A stretch of 64,000 nucleotides of DNA from Sabethes cyaneus (lineage: Eukaryota > Arthropoda > Insecta > Diptera > Culicidae), in NCBI RefSeq assembly GCF_943734655.1, contig NC_071355.1, forward strand, positions 192,397,939 through 192,461,938, in the 5' to 3' direction. Below, in pieces: positions 1 through 10,128 of this stretch. The translations under genes and the position numbers were made by a program. Below the pieces are notes generated by a model. That model saw only the letters and a program-made list of their open reading frames with translations, had not been told where the DNA came from and made no database searches. The first letter of the stretch is position 1. Each line of letters opens with the position of its first letter.

Positions 1-157
1 TAGTGGGGGGGAGGAGTCTCTAACCATCATAAGAACCTTCCCTGGCCACAAAAACCTTCACATGCAAATTTTCACGCTGATTGGTTCAGTAGTTTTCGAT
101 TCTTAGAGGAACATCCCGACAGACAGACAGACAGAAATCCATTTTTATATATAAGAT
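1..157 (+). mobile_element. DINE/mini-me-like element A, 3' tail only
   Basis: The window opens inside a repeat whose 3' end is shared with the copies ending near 44745 and 58255. It has the G-rich last repeat unit, a block reading 'ttggttcagtagtttt', then 'catcccgacagacagacag' and an A/T-rich end. The (GACA)n block next to a TA-rich terminus is the layout described for dipteran mini-me/DINE elements, which are non-autonomous Helentron relatives. Family membership is an inference from structure; shared ancestry with the other three copies is seen directly. The rest lies outside the window. Confidence 0.75.
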
Positions 158-873
158 TCAAACGGTAACACCCTGACCAAACATTTTTTTTGCTGCTACT
201 ATGAAGAATACCAAAGTTCACGCCAAAATCATTTTTTTATGTGAAGCCATATTGCCATATTGTAATATTTTGTTTTTTTTTGCAAACAACAGTTCATTAA
301 AGCAAAGTGTTTTGCAGAAAGAAAGTTATTATCAATCAGTTTTCCTGTCAGAGGAAGCAACTAAAATGATTTTGCTAGAAATTGAGATTGACTAACTGAA
401 TATTTTAACCAGTTTTCGAAAATTGCAAAATTTCAGTGGCGCGCTGATTATGTCGACCTATCATATCAATAGAAACGATGAAATTAAATGCTCACATGCT
501 GCAAACCAAAGAAATTGCTTAAAATTTAATAAATATTCTTTGGGATATTTTATTCTGGTCGCTATAAACCAAATCGTTCAGTATAGTCTAAAATTTAGTA
601 AAATTTAAACTTTTCTGATCACGGACATATTTTCAAGTTGACAACTTATTAAGCCAGAAAAGCGAAATGCGAAAATCGAAAAGCTTTTTTAAATTATGGC
701 GATGAATGTCAGGCAGCGAGAGCTTAATCGGTTTTATTACTGCTTTCAGCAGAGGGTGATACGACTACTTGAGCTTATAACCTGATTCTTCTAGCGGTTA
801 TGAAAACATTCTGAGGAGTGGGCCACTTGGTCAGAAAGCAGTTTTATAGCGGTCATCAGAAAGTTCTGGTGGA
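158..873. other. AT-rich DNA without a recognisable gene
   Basis: Two open frames of about 60 codons (201-395 and 423-608) have no recognisable domain and AT-driven composition, so I do not call them genes. From about 730 to 873 the phrase 'gttttat' followed by a 'gcggtcat'-like block recurs, resembling eroded halves of the small palindromic MITE whose end lies at 952-957. Confidence 0.5.
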
Positions 874-957
874 GCTCATAGTTTTATTAGCGGTCTTATG
901 AAATTGGTCATGAAAACCACTGTACGAACGTAATAAAACTTGGAATTGTTACTTGGG
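874..957. mobile_element. Eroded copy of the 108-bp palindromic MITE (family M1)
   Basis: The right end reads 'attgttacttggg', identical to the right terminus of the intact M1 copies, and the interior keeps 'gttttatt' and 'aattggtcatgaaaacc'. The left terminus has decayed beyond recognition, so the start is approximate. Confidence 0.6.
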
Positions 958-1140
958 TAAAGACGAAAATAATTCTCGATGCAACTAATCGTCAATTAGA
1001 TTTGGAAATTTTATCGGTATAAATCAAACTACAGTCAGTACAAACACTCAAAGAGCAGAAGTAACATTATATAAATATAAAACAAACAAAAGTGGTCCCA
1101 AGTTACTGCCTTGGGGTACACATAGTTGTAAGTTTTAGTC
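955..1140 (-). pseudogene. Reverse transcriptase fossil (Jockey/CR1-like LINE)
   Basis: Read on the minus strand, 1125-1070 encodes a peptide beginning CVPQGSNLGPLLF, the conserved motif just before the catalytic YADD block in Jockey/CR1-type reverse transcriptases. Stops follow within about 20 codons and no YADD box survives. The fragment is far shorter than a complete RT domain (over 250 residues) and cannot be functional. The exact LINE family cannot be assigned from so little sequence. Confidence 0.7.
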
Positions 1141-3605
1141 AATATGATAGGGCCTATTGATTTTTTCCCGAAGTGATGTCAAAATGTTCTCAACTTATTG
1201 TTAGTCCAGAATCAATCTCGACTTTTTAATTGATTTTGCGTCTATTTTGGAAAACATGGAGCTCTGCGGTTAACGGAGAGGGAAGTCACACTTCCAAAAA
1301 TATTCATTAATTCAGAGTACCTACCAGGTAACACGAACCGGAATTGAAACAAAAACAAAATCATCATAAGTTGACTGAACTAACGGTACAACTCTTCAAT
1401 CAATGACATTCGTTTAAACATGCAAACATCACTCGATTCTGCACGAAGTAAACATTGAAAAATACATCAACTAAATGAAACGTTTTATTTTATCCTCTCT
1501 GCATATAGAGTTCTGGCTGCAACCATCATTACAGCCATTCCATCCTGCGATAGTTGCATTCAGTTTGCCGGCTGGCTGGCTGGTCGACATTTGCGTGTTC
1601 TTCGACCAGGGCATGCACGACCTTACAATAATAAGTCCAGCCAGTCCAGTTTCTACCGGGCTGCTTGTCGATAAAGGTAATCAACTAAATGGATGGGTTG
1701 ATACCAGCCACAACACATACCGCACTCCGTGGAAGTCATCAGGAAAACGAGCGTTGCTACTATTAAACAGTTATGAACAATAAAATATAAACTTTGTAAT
1801 ATATCTACAACTCTCCAGAGCAGACAGAGCCTGTACTACGCCATCAGTTAATAACTTTCCTGAATTCAAAATTCATTGCACCCATTGCAATAGCTGGGGG
1901 AAACCCATTCGAAGAAAAACTCTAATTCCAACGCAAACACACTCCGAGCTCTGCACCGAGCAAGAGAGCAAAGTCAAAGGTAAATAGTACAAAGTGCTAT
2001 GTTTTTTTTGCATTGCTTCCTCACTTCGATTCCATCGCACGAACCGGGTGATGATGCACATTCATCCATTTACCACCAGCCAGCCTGCACAGTTCTGGGC
2101 GCTGAAAGTGGCATTGGAACAGTGCAACTGGGCCAACACAGGAAACAGGATAAGCGAGCCAATGTTGGGCTCACTGTGAGGCACTTAAGTGCCGAAAAAA
2201 ACGTATGGATTTTTAATTTTTATAAAATAAACTAGACCAACACACTACCATTTATTCATTACCAACTAAACGCCCACACTGTAGGCAGTCCTTCTACCCA
2301 GGAATGTTCCTGTGTTTCTCGTTTTGTGCGGTTTCGCCATTAACGACATTATTCAACACCGACGAGGACGACGACAACGACGTTCAACATCAACGAAATT
2401 GCACACGTGTAAGGCACCGGCAGCGTTTGCAATGCAATAGAGCGTTCCGCACACCAGCTTAAGCTGCAGGACGGAGATGTCGGCCTTCATCGCTACTGCT
2501 CCTGCAGCTGCTGCTGCTGCTGCCGTCGGGAGAAGATGTCCGCAAAGCCCCGCATGGTGGTGGCAGTAGCAGTACTGGCTAGTGTGTGTTTGTTTATGTC
2601 GCTGAAAGCAATCTCCATTACGCTTGGCCGCAGCTCGAAAGACGCCGCCCCGGATCCACCCACCCGGAGCCTTACAAGCCAACGAACGCAGCCCAGGGAC
2701 TAGGTCAATCCAAACTCATTTTACCGCCATTCGGGAAAACGCTCGGGTGTCGTGACTGCCCGCGCTAGGGTCCAATGTCTAGCAAACGCGTAACAGCCCA
2801 CAAGGAAAGACGAAGCCAGGCAGGACAGCAAGCGAGTTAACTATGGAATGACTTGCTTCGACAAAAAAAAAACGAACTGAATCTACGATATCATAGCTCC
2901 GGCAAATGTTGGCCTCATTTCGTGCTACGAAACGAAACACCATCGTCACCATCATCAGCGTTTGTGTTATGTGCAATGGCGACGAAGCCTTTTTAAAGTC
3001 AGCACCGCACTACCAGGTCGTGTATGTCGGACGGACGAAGGACGGTGGACTGGCAAAGGACGGCTGGCTCACTGATAAGGCGCTGGTGATTGCCAAGGAT
3101 GGAAACGTATACCGTTCTCACAGTCGGCGGCGGCAGCAGCGTGAAGTTCGAGTAAGCCATAAGTGTCATACGAATGGATTGGGTGTTTAGGTTCATCACT
3201 GCACTCTGAATGATATGGTGTAAATGTTGGTGCAAAATGACAGCCCAGCCAACCAATCAGCCAGCCAGTCAGCCAACCGGCATGGAGGAGGTTTTGCAAC
3301 CTACATGAGAAGTTATTTGGGATGGATCAATTCCTTTATCTTTATTGATGAAGGCGAACTGGCACGGGAGGGATGGGATTACAGATTGTTTGTTGTCTGT
3401 TTGATGTAAGTTACGTTCCAAATTATGCTTTGGAGCTGTTTTAATGTGTTTTTAAAAATTCGTCCAAGATGAGATTTTGCACGACTACCGAAACAAGACA
3501 ATCTGTCGAATAATTCGATAAATAATTCGAATCTTTAATCAGTTATTTTTTTCTGTTTTACTTGTCTCTGACTCTGTCGCGGTCCAACATAAACTCTCTT
3601 TATAG
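1141..3605. other. Unique-looking intergenic or intronic DNA
   Basis: No gene recognised. The stretch includes low-complexity patches: a GGCT-rich block near 1569-1582, a CTG/GCA run near 2500-2525 that yields a spurious alanine-rich frame on the minus strand, a GGC/AGC block near 3126-3140 and a CCAGCCAACC-rich block near 3238-3282. GC content is higher than in flanking repeats between about 2280 and 3300. Several 60-110 codon open frames overlap on both strands here without any domain. Confidence 0.4.
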
Positions 3606-3609
3606 GAAA

Positions 3610-3970
3610 GTGAGGAAGTGTCTTGGGTGAAGAATGATAAACTGAATGAACTGGAAAATGGCTAAAAAATATATTATATCATTCAATGGCACGTGGGACT
3701 CCAACCCACACTCTTTTGGTTGGTACTCAAATGTTTAATGCAATTAAACTACTGCCGCACCTTTATATTAGGTAGCCTCATATCTAATTTTATTCCTCCA
3801 ATTGTTTAGCATTCCTTATACACGTTATCCGCTCCTCCACCGACGATAATTATTTTTGTATGATTGCCCTTTGCTTCTACCACCAAGAAGATAGCCGATT
3901 ATCAACTGTAGCACGGTAGAAGCGAGCAGTCAGTTGCCGACCATCGAAGCGGCTAATTTAGTGTATACGA
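3610..3970 (-). mobile_element. tRNA-like SINE family S2 (copy 1) with flanking repeat
   Basis: The minus strand of about 3800-3690 contains an A-box-like 'tagtttaattg' and, about 45 nt later, a B-box-like 'gggttggagtccc'. This spacing is that of a tRNA-type RNA polymerase III promoter. The same unit, with about 60 bp of similar flank on one side, recurs at 4720-4985, and the core recurs at 22376-22470 and 27430-27590. Dispersed copies plus the box pair support a SINE; I cannot name the family. Confidence 0.6.
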
Positions 3971-3989
3971 CCAGAATACCAAATAAAAC

Positions 3990-4245
3990 AACAAAAAGTA
4001 TTTTTGTTGCGTGATAATGTTCCATCACATACTGCAAATGTGGTCAAGGAAACGATAAAGTCATTTTGTTGGAAAGTTCTTTTACATACGGCTTAATCAC
4101 CAGACTGGGCTCCTTCCGAACACTACCTATTTGCATCCAAGGCATACGCGCTGCTTTAACAGTGCACAAATTACGACAGAAATGGAAAAAATGAATAGCT
4201 CTTGATGGAAAATATTTTGAATATATAGAGTTTTTCATTTTATGT
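3990..4245 (+). pseudogene. Mariner transposase fossil (C-terminal catalytic part)
   Basis: From about 3997 the plus strand encodes LLRDNVPSHTAN, matching the mariner 'LLHDNARPH' block that holds the second catalytic aspartate. It continues to SPDWAPSEHYLFAS, the counterpart of the mariner 'YSPDLAPSDYHLF' block. There are in-frame stops between and after these blocks, and the N-terminal DNA-binding and first catalytic parts are absent. It is a dead fragment of about 80 codons compared with about 345 in intact mariners. Assignment to mariner is secure from the two ordered motifs. Confidence 0.85.
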
Positions 4246-4719
4246 GCAGAAAAAAGCTGGTTTATTAATCCACATTGAATGAGTTAAATGCGTTCAAAAC
4301 CTTACCACTTGTTCCATTTTAGACGTTGATTTGACACCCTGGATGCTACATTCCGCTTTCGAGAATGGATCTTCCGTTTCTTATTCGGCAGACTTCTGCT
4401 AGAGTACACGCACAGAACAGAAGTGGAAGTAGAAATCCTAACACGTACAAGCTACTTTCTACAGATACTAGCGAACCTGGCGGTAGCGAGTCACTTTTTT
4501 CCACGAAGACACACGAACACATACGAATGCACACGAAAGCATGTGAAAGCTGCTATGCGATTGGCAGCGAGCGTTCTGCTTATATTGCTGTTATTCGCTT
4601 CTATACGAAAACCTTCTCAAAGAAAAATAAAAATAAAAAAGACTCTGTCACCAGTTTTGGTCGCCGAATCGTTCAGATTTCTACTTCTGTTCTGTGGTAC
4701 AAGACAATTCTTTTTAGGG
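4246..4719. other. Unassigned DNA between repeats
   Basis: A 139-codon open frame at 4365-4784 runs into the SINE S2 copy and shows no domain or coding-like composition. The overlapping frame 4423-4725 is equally featureless. I see no gene here. Confidence 0.4.
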
Positions 4720-4988
4720 GAGTGAAGACGTTTGTGATACGAAGAATGATATACTGGATGAACTGGAAAATTTCGGTAAATTAGCCAAAAATATATAGAA
4801 TCGTTCAATGGCAGGTGGGACTCACACCCACGCTCCTTCGGTTGGTACTCAAATGTTTTACTAACTAAACTACTGCCGCACCTTTATATTACGTAGTTTA
4901 ATATCAAATTTAGTTTTATTCTCCCATTTCTATCACTCCATGCATTACGTACTCGCTCCGACAACAATAATGATTTTTTGTATGATTG
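4720..4988 (-). mobile_element. tRNA-like SINE family S2 (copy 2)
   Basis: This copy parallels 3610-3970: the 'ctggatgaactggaaaat' flank, then on the minus strand an A-box-like segment and the B-box-like 'gtgggtgtgagtcccacc'. The two copies lie about 1.1 kb apart in the same orientation with the fossil mariner between them, so they could be independent insertions or a local duplication of the flank. Confidence 0.6.
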
Positions 4989-5052
4989 CACAGGACAATT
5001 GCCGGGCTGATGCGACGATCCTTCTGACTCTTACAACCTCTCCCAGCCAGTT
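4989..5052 (-). mobile_element. SINE family S1, fragment
   Basis: 'acaggacaattgccggg' to 'actcttacaacctctccca' matches, in reverse, the body of the S1 SINE seen complete at 41488-41695. The tRNA-like head is missing; the match stops at 'cccagcc'. Confidence 0.65.
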
Positions 5053-5094
5053 AGACCAGTGCACAGTGGGGATTTTTTCTAAAAGAAGTCCTTT

Positions 5095-5575
5095 ATCTCT
5101 ATATCTCAAAATGCCGCTGAACTAGGATCAATCTTTTGATGTCAAAAGAAAGATATTTTTATAAGGATTCCAATGGTCTGATTCTTGTTTACGGCACGCA
5201 TCTGTTTCCCAAAAGAAGGGCATTTTACTCTACTTTTCTCGACTTGAAGAGATGTAAAATTTCATATCTCCGGATTCCGCTGGGATAAAATTGATCTTTT
5301 TTTTACCAGAAATAAGCTATCTTCAAGAGGAGTCCGACGTCATGGTATTTGTTTACGACACTTGGTTGTTTCTTGTTGATTTGGTTAAAAAAAAGGCATT
5401 TTACACTAGTTTCATCAATGATTATCAATAACCGTGAATAACTCTGGATTCCGCTAGGGCAAATTAAATATTTTTTCAACAAAAGAAAGTTATTTTTATG
5501 CATCCGAATAGTTTGATGTTTGTTCACAGCACCTGTTTGTTTCTTGTAGTTTTGGTCATATAAAGATCACGCTAC
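5095..5575. repeat. Degenerate tandem repeat, about three units of 150-170 bp
   Basis: Three successive blocks share the same order of phrases: a 'ggattccgctggg'-like start (5272, 5447; decayed at 5110), 'aaaagaaagatatttttat' or a variant, a 'gtttacggcac'-like segment, and 'ggcattttac'. Units differ by many substitutions and small indels, so the array is old. It is adjacent to the S1 fragment and has no coding potential. Confidence 0.6.
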
Positions 5576-6484
5576 CTTAATTTGGAAACGTTAACTGAGA
5601 AAATTTCGGTAAAATGACTAATTTTGCCGCGATCCAATACTCTGCCATCGGCATCTAAATAAAGTTAGCTTTCTTGTGGCGAAAACAGATCGGTTTTACC
5701 CCAGTGTGTTTCAGAGTTATTTATCAATAGATCTCTGAACTGATTTTATCAAACCCACTATTTGTAAAGTTATGCCTACATTCTTAAGTCTTCACCTGCT
5801 CTGTTTGAGTCATATGTTTTAAAACTTTGTGGAATGTATTCAAGCAATTATGCAACGGAGAAAAGATTATAAGCAAGTGTAGGGTATTCCAATGGGGTCT
5901 CCAATTTCACTGGCATCCACAAAGATTCACAAAACTGTCGTCCTAGACAAACCAACTAATTACATTTTCAACACAATATTTTGCTTTCAAAGTTTACTGT
6001 ACATCAGTTTGAATGTTTGCCCAAAAAAGTTGTAGCCAGCCAGATAGTAAAATAGAGTTGAAAATATTTAGTTATTGTTCCAGTATTCGGTTCAGTACAG
6101 ACTAGTATTAACTTGAGTATTAAATTAACTACATATTGCGTTTCTAAACCTGAAGTCGAATGGTTTATTTCGTTAAAATGCCTACAACAAGCGTGAAACG
6201 GATTATTCAGATCATGCATTGTTCCCTGCGTTAGAGTCTACATCACATATGATTTCGCAAATTCCGACGAGGTGCATGGATGTTAGACTGATCCAGGAGG
6301 TAACTGCAATCAACAGTCCCCGTTAGTAGGTCGAAAATGAAGAATCTACACGATGCCACTCTTCTTTCAGCTAGAGTCCTTATGAACTGGTAACAATTTT
6401 CATAAGCTAGGAGTGGGATTCTGTGTATTGAGACTATACCGGTGTTGCATGCTCTAGAATAATGGGAGCAATAAAGCAATAGAC
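5576..6484. other. No recognisable feature
   Basis: AT-rich sequence with only short spurious frames. I see no motif, paired repeat or coding signature. Confidence 0.4.
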
Positions 6485-7448
6485 AAGTTGATACCCTCTA
6501 AACGGATTTTAAATCGGCGTTTGACAGCGTCAATCTCAAAACTTTAATCGCGACAAACGATCGCTTAGGTGCGCCAATAGCTTTGTGAAGTGGATAGCAT
6601 CATATCTCTGCCGATTGTGTGTAAAACTTGGCCCTTACGAATCGAATGCTTTTGGAAACCCGTCTGATGTGCCACAAGGAACTAATCGCGGACCACTGCT
6701 GTTCGCTAGCATCATTAATGGCATTTGCTTTATAATAGCAGACGTATGCAGACTGTTATACGCAGAGGATCTGAATTTTTTTTACGGATGAGGTCCATTC
6801 AATGTGAACAAATGTGCTGTAATATCCTTCACTCGCAAAAAACAAACATCCATTACATTGGGGGTACAAGATTGACGATAAAATAATCGAAAAAATTTCA
6901 ACTTTCCAGGGCAAGGCTAATCGTAATCTTGGATTCATTTTCCGGATTTCCAAGTAATTCAAAGAGCCGTACTGTCCGATGCCATTGTACTTCTCACCCC
7001 AAGTAACAATTTGGGATTTATTTCACTCGTATGATTGCATTTAAGACCAAAATTGGTCTTGAAAACCACCATAAGAGTACAATAAAACTCACATTATTAC
7101 TTGGGACTTGTGCGGTCAAAACTTGAAACAGCAACCGTGGTTTGGAGTTCATACCCTGACGTGTGGATCAATAGAATCGAAGCAGTTCAAAAGAAATTCA
7201 TTCGCAACGCTTTGAGGTTTCTGTCCAAGGCAGGAAGGGTTCTTAGAATAACACAAACGACCACAAACATGCTACCTTACGTTAGCCGATGCGCACTACT
7301 TGGCATGAACAAAGCAAAGCATGGGTATAAACGTCCTGTTGAGAACTTGACCCTTCTTTATCGACAGACTTCGCAGCCGGTTATTAGAGTACAGGACCAG
7401 GGAATCAAAATATCATTGTTCATACGTAGGAAGCAAAACAAAGCCTAG
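6485..7448 (+). pseudogene. Jockey-like LINE RT fossil, interrupted by MITE M1
   Basis: Around 6505 the sequence encodes TDFKSAFDSVNL (first catalytic Asp motif of RT). At 6660-6705 it encodes DVPQGTNRGPLLF, and near 6755-6775 LLYAEDL, a mutated YADD box in which the first Asp is Glu. After the 107-bp MITE at 6999-7105 the frame continues as LVRSKLETATVVW and RIEAVQKKFIRNALRF, the usual C-terminal end of Jockey/CR1 ORF2. Stops and frameshifts break the frame before the MITE. Only the RT palm and C-terminal tail remain, with no endonuclease. Deleting the MITE with one copy of its 2-bp duplication rejoins the tail in frame, showing the MITE entered a then-continuous sequence. Confidence 0.85.
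6999..7105. mobile_element. Palindromic MITE M1 (107 bp) inside the LINE fossil
   Basis: Starts 'cccaagtaacaatttggg' and ends 'attattacttggg', with a near-palindromic interior around 'gaccaaaattggtc'. It is flanked by AC (6997-6998 and 7106-7107). Excision of the element and one AC restores the LINE reading frame (PhSer-Leu-Val-Arg type junction: ..YFS-LVRSK..), which fixes the ends. Confidence 0.9.
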
Positions 7449-7487
7449 CTTATTAGGCCAGCATCATACCTCGAAGTCAACTGGGAG
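7447..7487 (-). mobile_element. SINE family S1, head fragment
   Basis: 'ttattaggccagcatcatac' followed by 'ctcgaagtcaactggg' matches in reverse the anticodon-arm and D-arm part of the tRNA-like S1 head. The body is absent. Confidence 0.5.
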
Positions 7488-7719
7488 GCTAAATATACGT
7501 TCATACGTAGGAATAACCGACAAAAAAGCGAAGAGCGATAAACCAGTTATTCTCGGCCTATAAAACAAACATACGTAGCAACTAGAATGTATCACGATAA
7601 CAAAATAATAGGACAAATGAATGTCCCTTCACACCAGTGAGGAGGACAACTTTTAATGAGAATATAATTTAATACACACTCGCTCTCACAAGCGCTTGTT
7701 GTTGGTGATACAATAAAAT

Positions 7720-8000
7720 ATGAATTTGTCAGAAGTCGGCTGAATAAAGACAATACTTTATCACCAACTTGAACAAAAGGGACAAACAGCAAAAACCTTA
7801 AGAAAAAGACTAGTTTGCTTTGACCCAAAGTCTGGCGTACCAAAGTTACCAACGTTACCTTGGTAACTACCAAAACCACTGCCGCTGCCGATACAGTGTG
7901 ACATGATTAGGATTGCTTTTGTTGCGTACAATACGTATTGCATACAGCAGTGTGTCTTTTTCGCAGGCAACAACATGGTTGTCATGAAACATCTGTATCC
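7720..8000 (-). repeat. Dispersed repeat R1, uninterrupted copy
   Basis: The minus strand of this block aligns with two separated pieces at 58990-59141 and 60066-60185, including 'catgtcacactgtatcg', 'gttggtaact' and 'gataaagtattgtcttt'. It is the uninterrupted version of the sequence that foldback element F1 splits at 59142-60065. Short open frames here are incidental. Confidence 0.7.
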
Positions 8001-8144
8001 ACGATAAACAGCTAACTTGACATTGTCCTAACTTCCATGCATAGACAAACTTTCATGATACATTGTCGCAACGTTTCGAAGTAGGAGTTAGAGCTAACTC
8101 TCCCATAAGATTTACACGGCATAAGCAAAGCAAATAATTTTTGA

Positions 8145-8275
8145 TTCCCTGTACAGGATATTTACGGGGCTAATGCAACGATCCTACTGACTCTATAGCA
8201 GCACCTCCCAGCCGAGATTCGAACATACGACGACTGGCTTGTTAAGCCAGCATCGTTCCCCGAAGCTAACTGGGC
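8145..8275 (-). mobile_element. SINE family S1 with intact tRNA-like head
   Basis: Read on the minus strand: 'cccagttagcttcgggga' (acceptor and A-box region), an anticodon-arm-like 'ctggcttaacaagccag', the B-box 'tgttcgaatctcggctggg', then the S1 body 'gagtcagtaggatcgttgca'. The first and last bases of the head can pair as a tRNA acceptor stem. Confidence 0.75.
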
Positions 8276-8573
8276 ATGAACACAGTGACTAAAAAGCGCG
8301 AAATTGTCAGTGTTGTTTTTGTTATAAAAAACAGTTATTGGTGAAATAGATGCTGTTCAAATTTTGAGTCAAATCGATGTGAACATTGTTCCAAGAAATC
8401 TTAAATTAAAGCAATGTCTTCTCCATCTGTCCAAATCTAGCTGTCGAGCATAACACCAATAATAATCCATAAGCAGAATCCTTGATGGAGCCGCAGCGTT
8501 TTAGGTCGTTTTCATACATCTTAAATGTGAACTGTTGCGGGTTACAAAGGCGGCAGAAAGAAATAACGTTGCA

Positions 8574-8990
8574 TTACGATATATTCACTTCCATGCCGTT
8601 TACAAAGCACCAACGCGGAAGGTAGTTTATGTCACATTGCAAAGCATCGTGGTCAAGAGAGAATGTAATATTTCGAAAGATTGTAAGGTCGTCAGCAAAT
8701 AATAATTTCTCTAATTCAATACAATTACAAATATCATTCACACAAAGCACGAACATTAATGGTCCTAGAGTACTGCCTTGCGGTACTCCATATGGATCAG
8801 AGAACCAACAGGATTTAATTCGTTGAACATTCACGGAAGCAGTTCAGCCAGTCAAGTCAAAGTGAACCCAGTTACATATCCAATCCGGTAGGCCTACATA
8901 CTTTATTTTCTTAATTGCCAGCGCGTATGGCACCTTATCAAAAGCCTTAACGAAGTCGATGTAAACTACAACGGATTTTTTACAAATCCG
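8574..8990 (-). pseudogene. Jockey-like LINE reverse transcriptase fossil
   Basis: On the minus strand from about 8985, the sequence encodes VVYIDFVKAFDKVPYAL (first catalytic Asp of RT). One stop follows near 8846, then DPYGVPQGSTLGPLMF and LLFADDLTIF, which keeps both catalytic Asp residues of the YADD-type box. It is the best-preserved RT palm in the window but lacks endonuclease, thumb and 3' end, and spans only about 135 codons. Clade (Jockey or CR1) is inferred from the GVPQGS and FADD context. Confidence 0.85.
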
Positions 8991-10128
8991 TGTTCGCAGT
9001 CGGTAATTACGAGACAAACCGCTGCATATAGCGAGTGATAAACTATTCTCTCAAAGTATTTTACCATGCTATTTAGGACCTCTATAGCTTTCTACGTTGT
9101 TTAAGTTGCCAGATTTGTAAGTTGGAGTATAAATCTTCCACGCGATTGTGAGGAACATTCTCCATCCGGACCTGTAGAGTGGTCTACTGCCGACAAAGCC
9201 GATGATACATCGGCCATCGATAGCCTCACTGGAAGAAGGTACAAGTCAAATATTTGTATATTTCGGATTACTTAATGTTAATACGTCGGGGGATCGTTGC
9301 ACTACACAGTTTGAAATCCACAAATAGGTTTACGGAATCTTTTGCGTTACTGTCGCACTTTATGCGGCTTTTAGTTAAATTCCTGATTCCAGAAGACGCT
9401 AGTAACATAAGGTTTTGCTCCTCATTCTGTTTATACGCAAGCGTTCTCTGTTGACTATTTTGTATATAAAATTTATCTGCTAGTTTATGATTTGTTTGCC
9501 CTCAATTTGAAAAACTCTACACCAGCACAGTGGGAAAACCACTAACAGCAAGTCGCGTGTGCGCAAGGGGCTTCCAGTAAGATGTATTAGTGCATAGTAA
9601 TCAGATATTACTTTTGTAATCATTTACGCATTAATTACGGTACCAACGGTAGTCAATACAAGTTATTTCGGAACTATTTCATATTGGAACCAGTACAGTC
9701 AATTCCCGTATGCTAGAAAAACTACATTAAGGCAGTTTCCATTAAGATTGTCTGTATTACAGTTCTTATTCGGTGGATTGCTGTATAATATTTTTGAAAA
9801 AGGTGTTTAAGCTCTTTGCGCCAAGTCCATATTGCACGTGATTTAGAACGTACTTTACCGTTTAACATCTAATTTCCACAAAATGGCAGTTCCACAAAAT
9901 AATGGTCACCATCTAGCTTTGAAGAGTACAGATTCAGCTAATACTACTGAAAAGCTGCAACTTTCCACTAACGATCGAACAGCTGATAACTTCTTTCTTC
10001 CGTACCGTGATCGGATTACAACTTTTCACTCTTTAAAGTAAAGTAGTTTAGCAGTAGTTCAAGAATTCTTTCCTATACCTACGGGTACGCTCAAAGAAAA
10101 AAATCGTTAAACAGAGTGAACGGGAACC
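8991..10128. other. No recognisable gene
   Basis: Mostly unique AT-rich sequence. Near 9600-9640 there is a small cluster of 'gatta' and 'gtaat' words like those at 40470-40500 and 41700-41800. The short frame at 9254-9454 has no domain. Confidence 0.4.

Noticed and set aside
2353..2682. 109-codon minus-strand frame with an alanine run
   Set aside because: The alanine run is a CTG/GCA repeat; no domain, and a poor start context.
8574..8990. Functional reverse transcriptase gene
   Set aside because: Although both catalytic Asp motifs remain, there is an internal stop, no start, and no endonuclease, thumb or 3' region.
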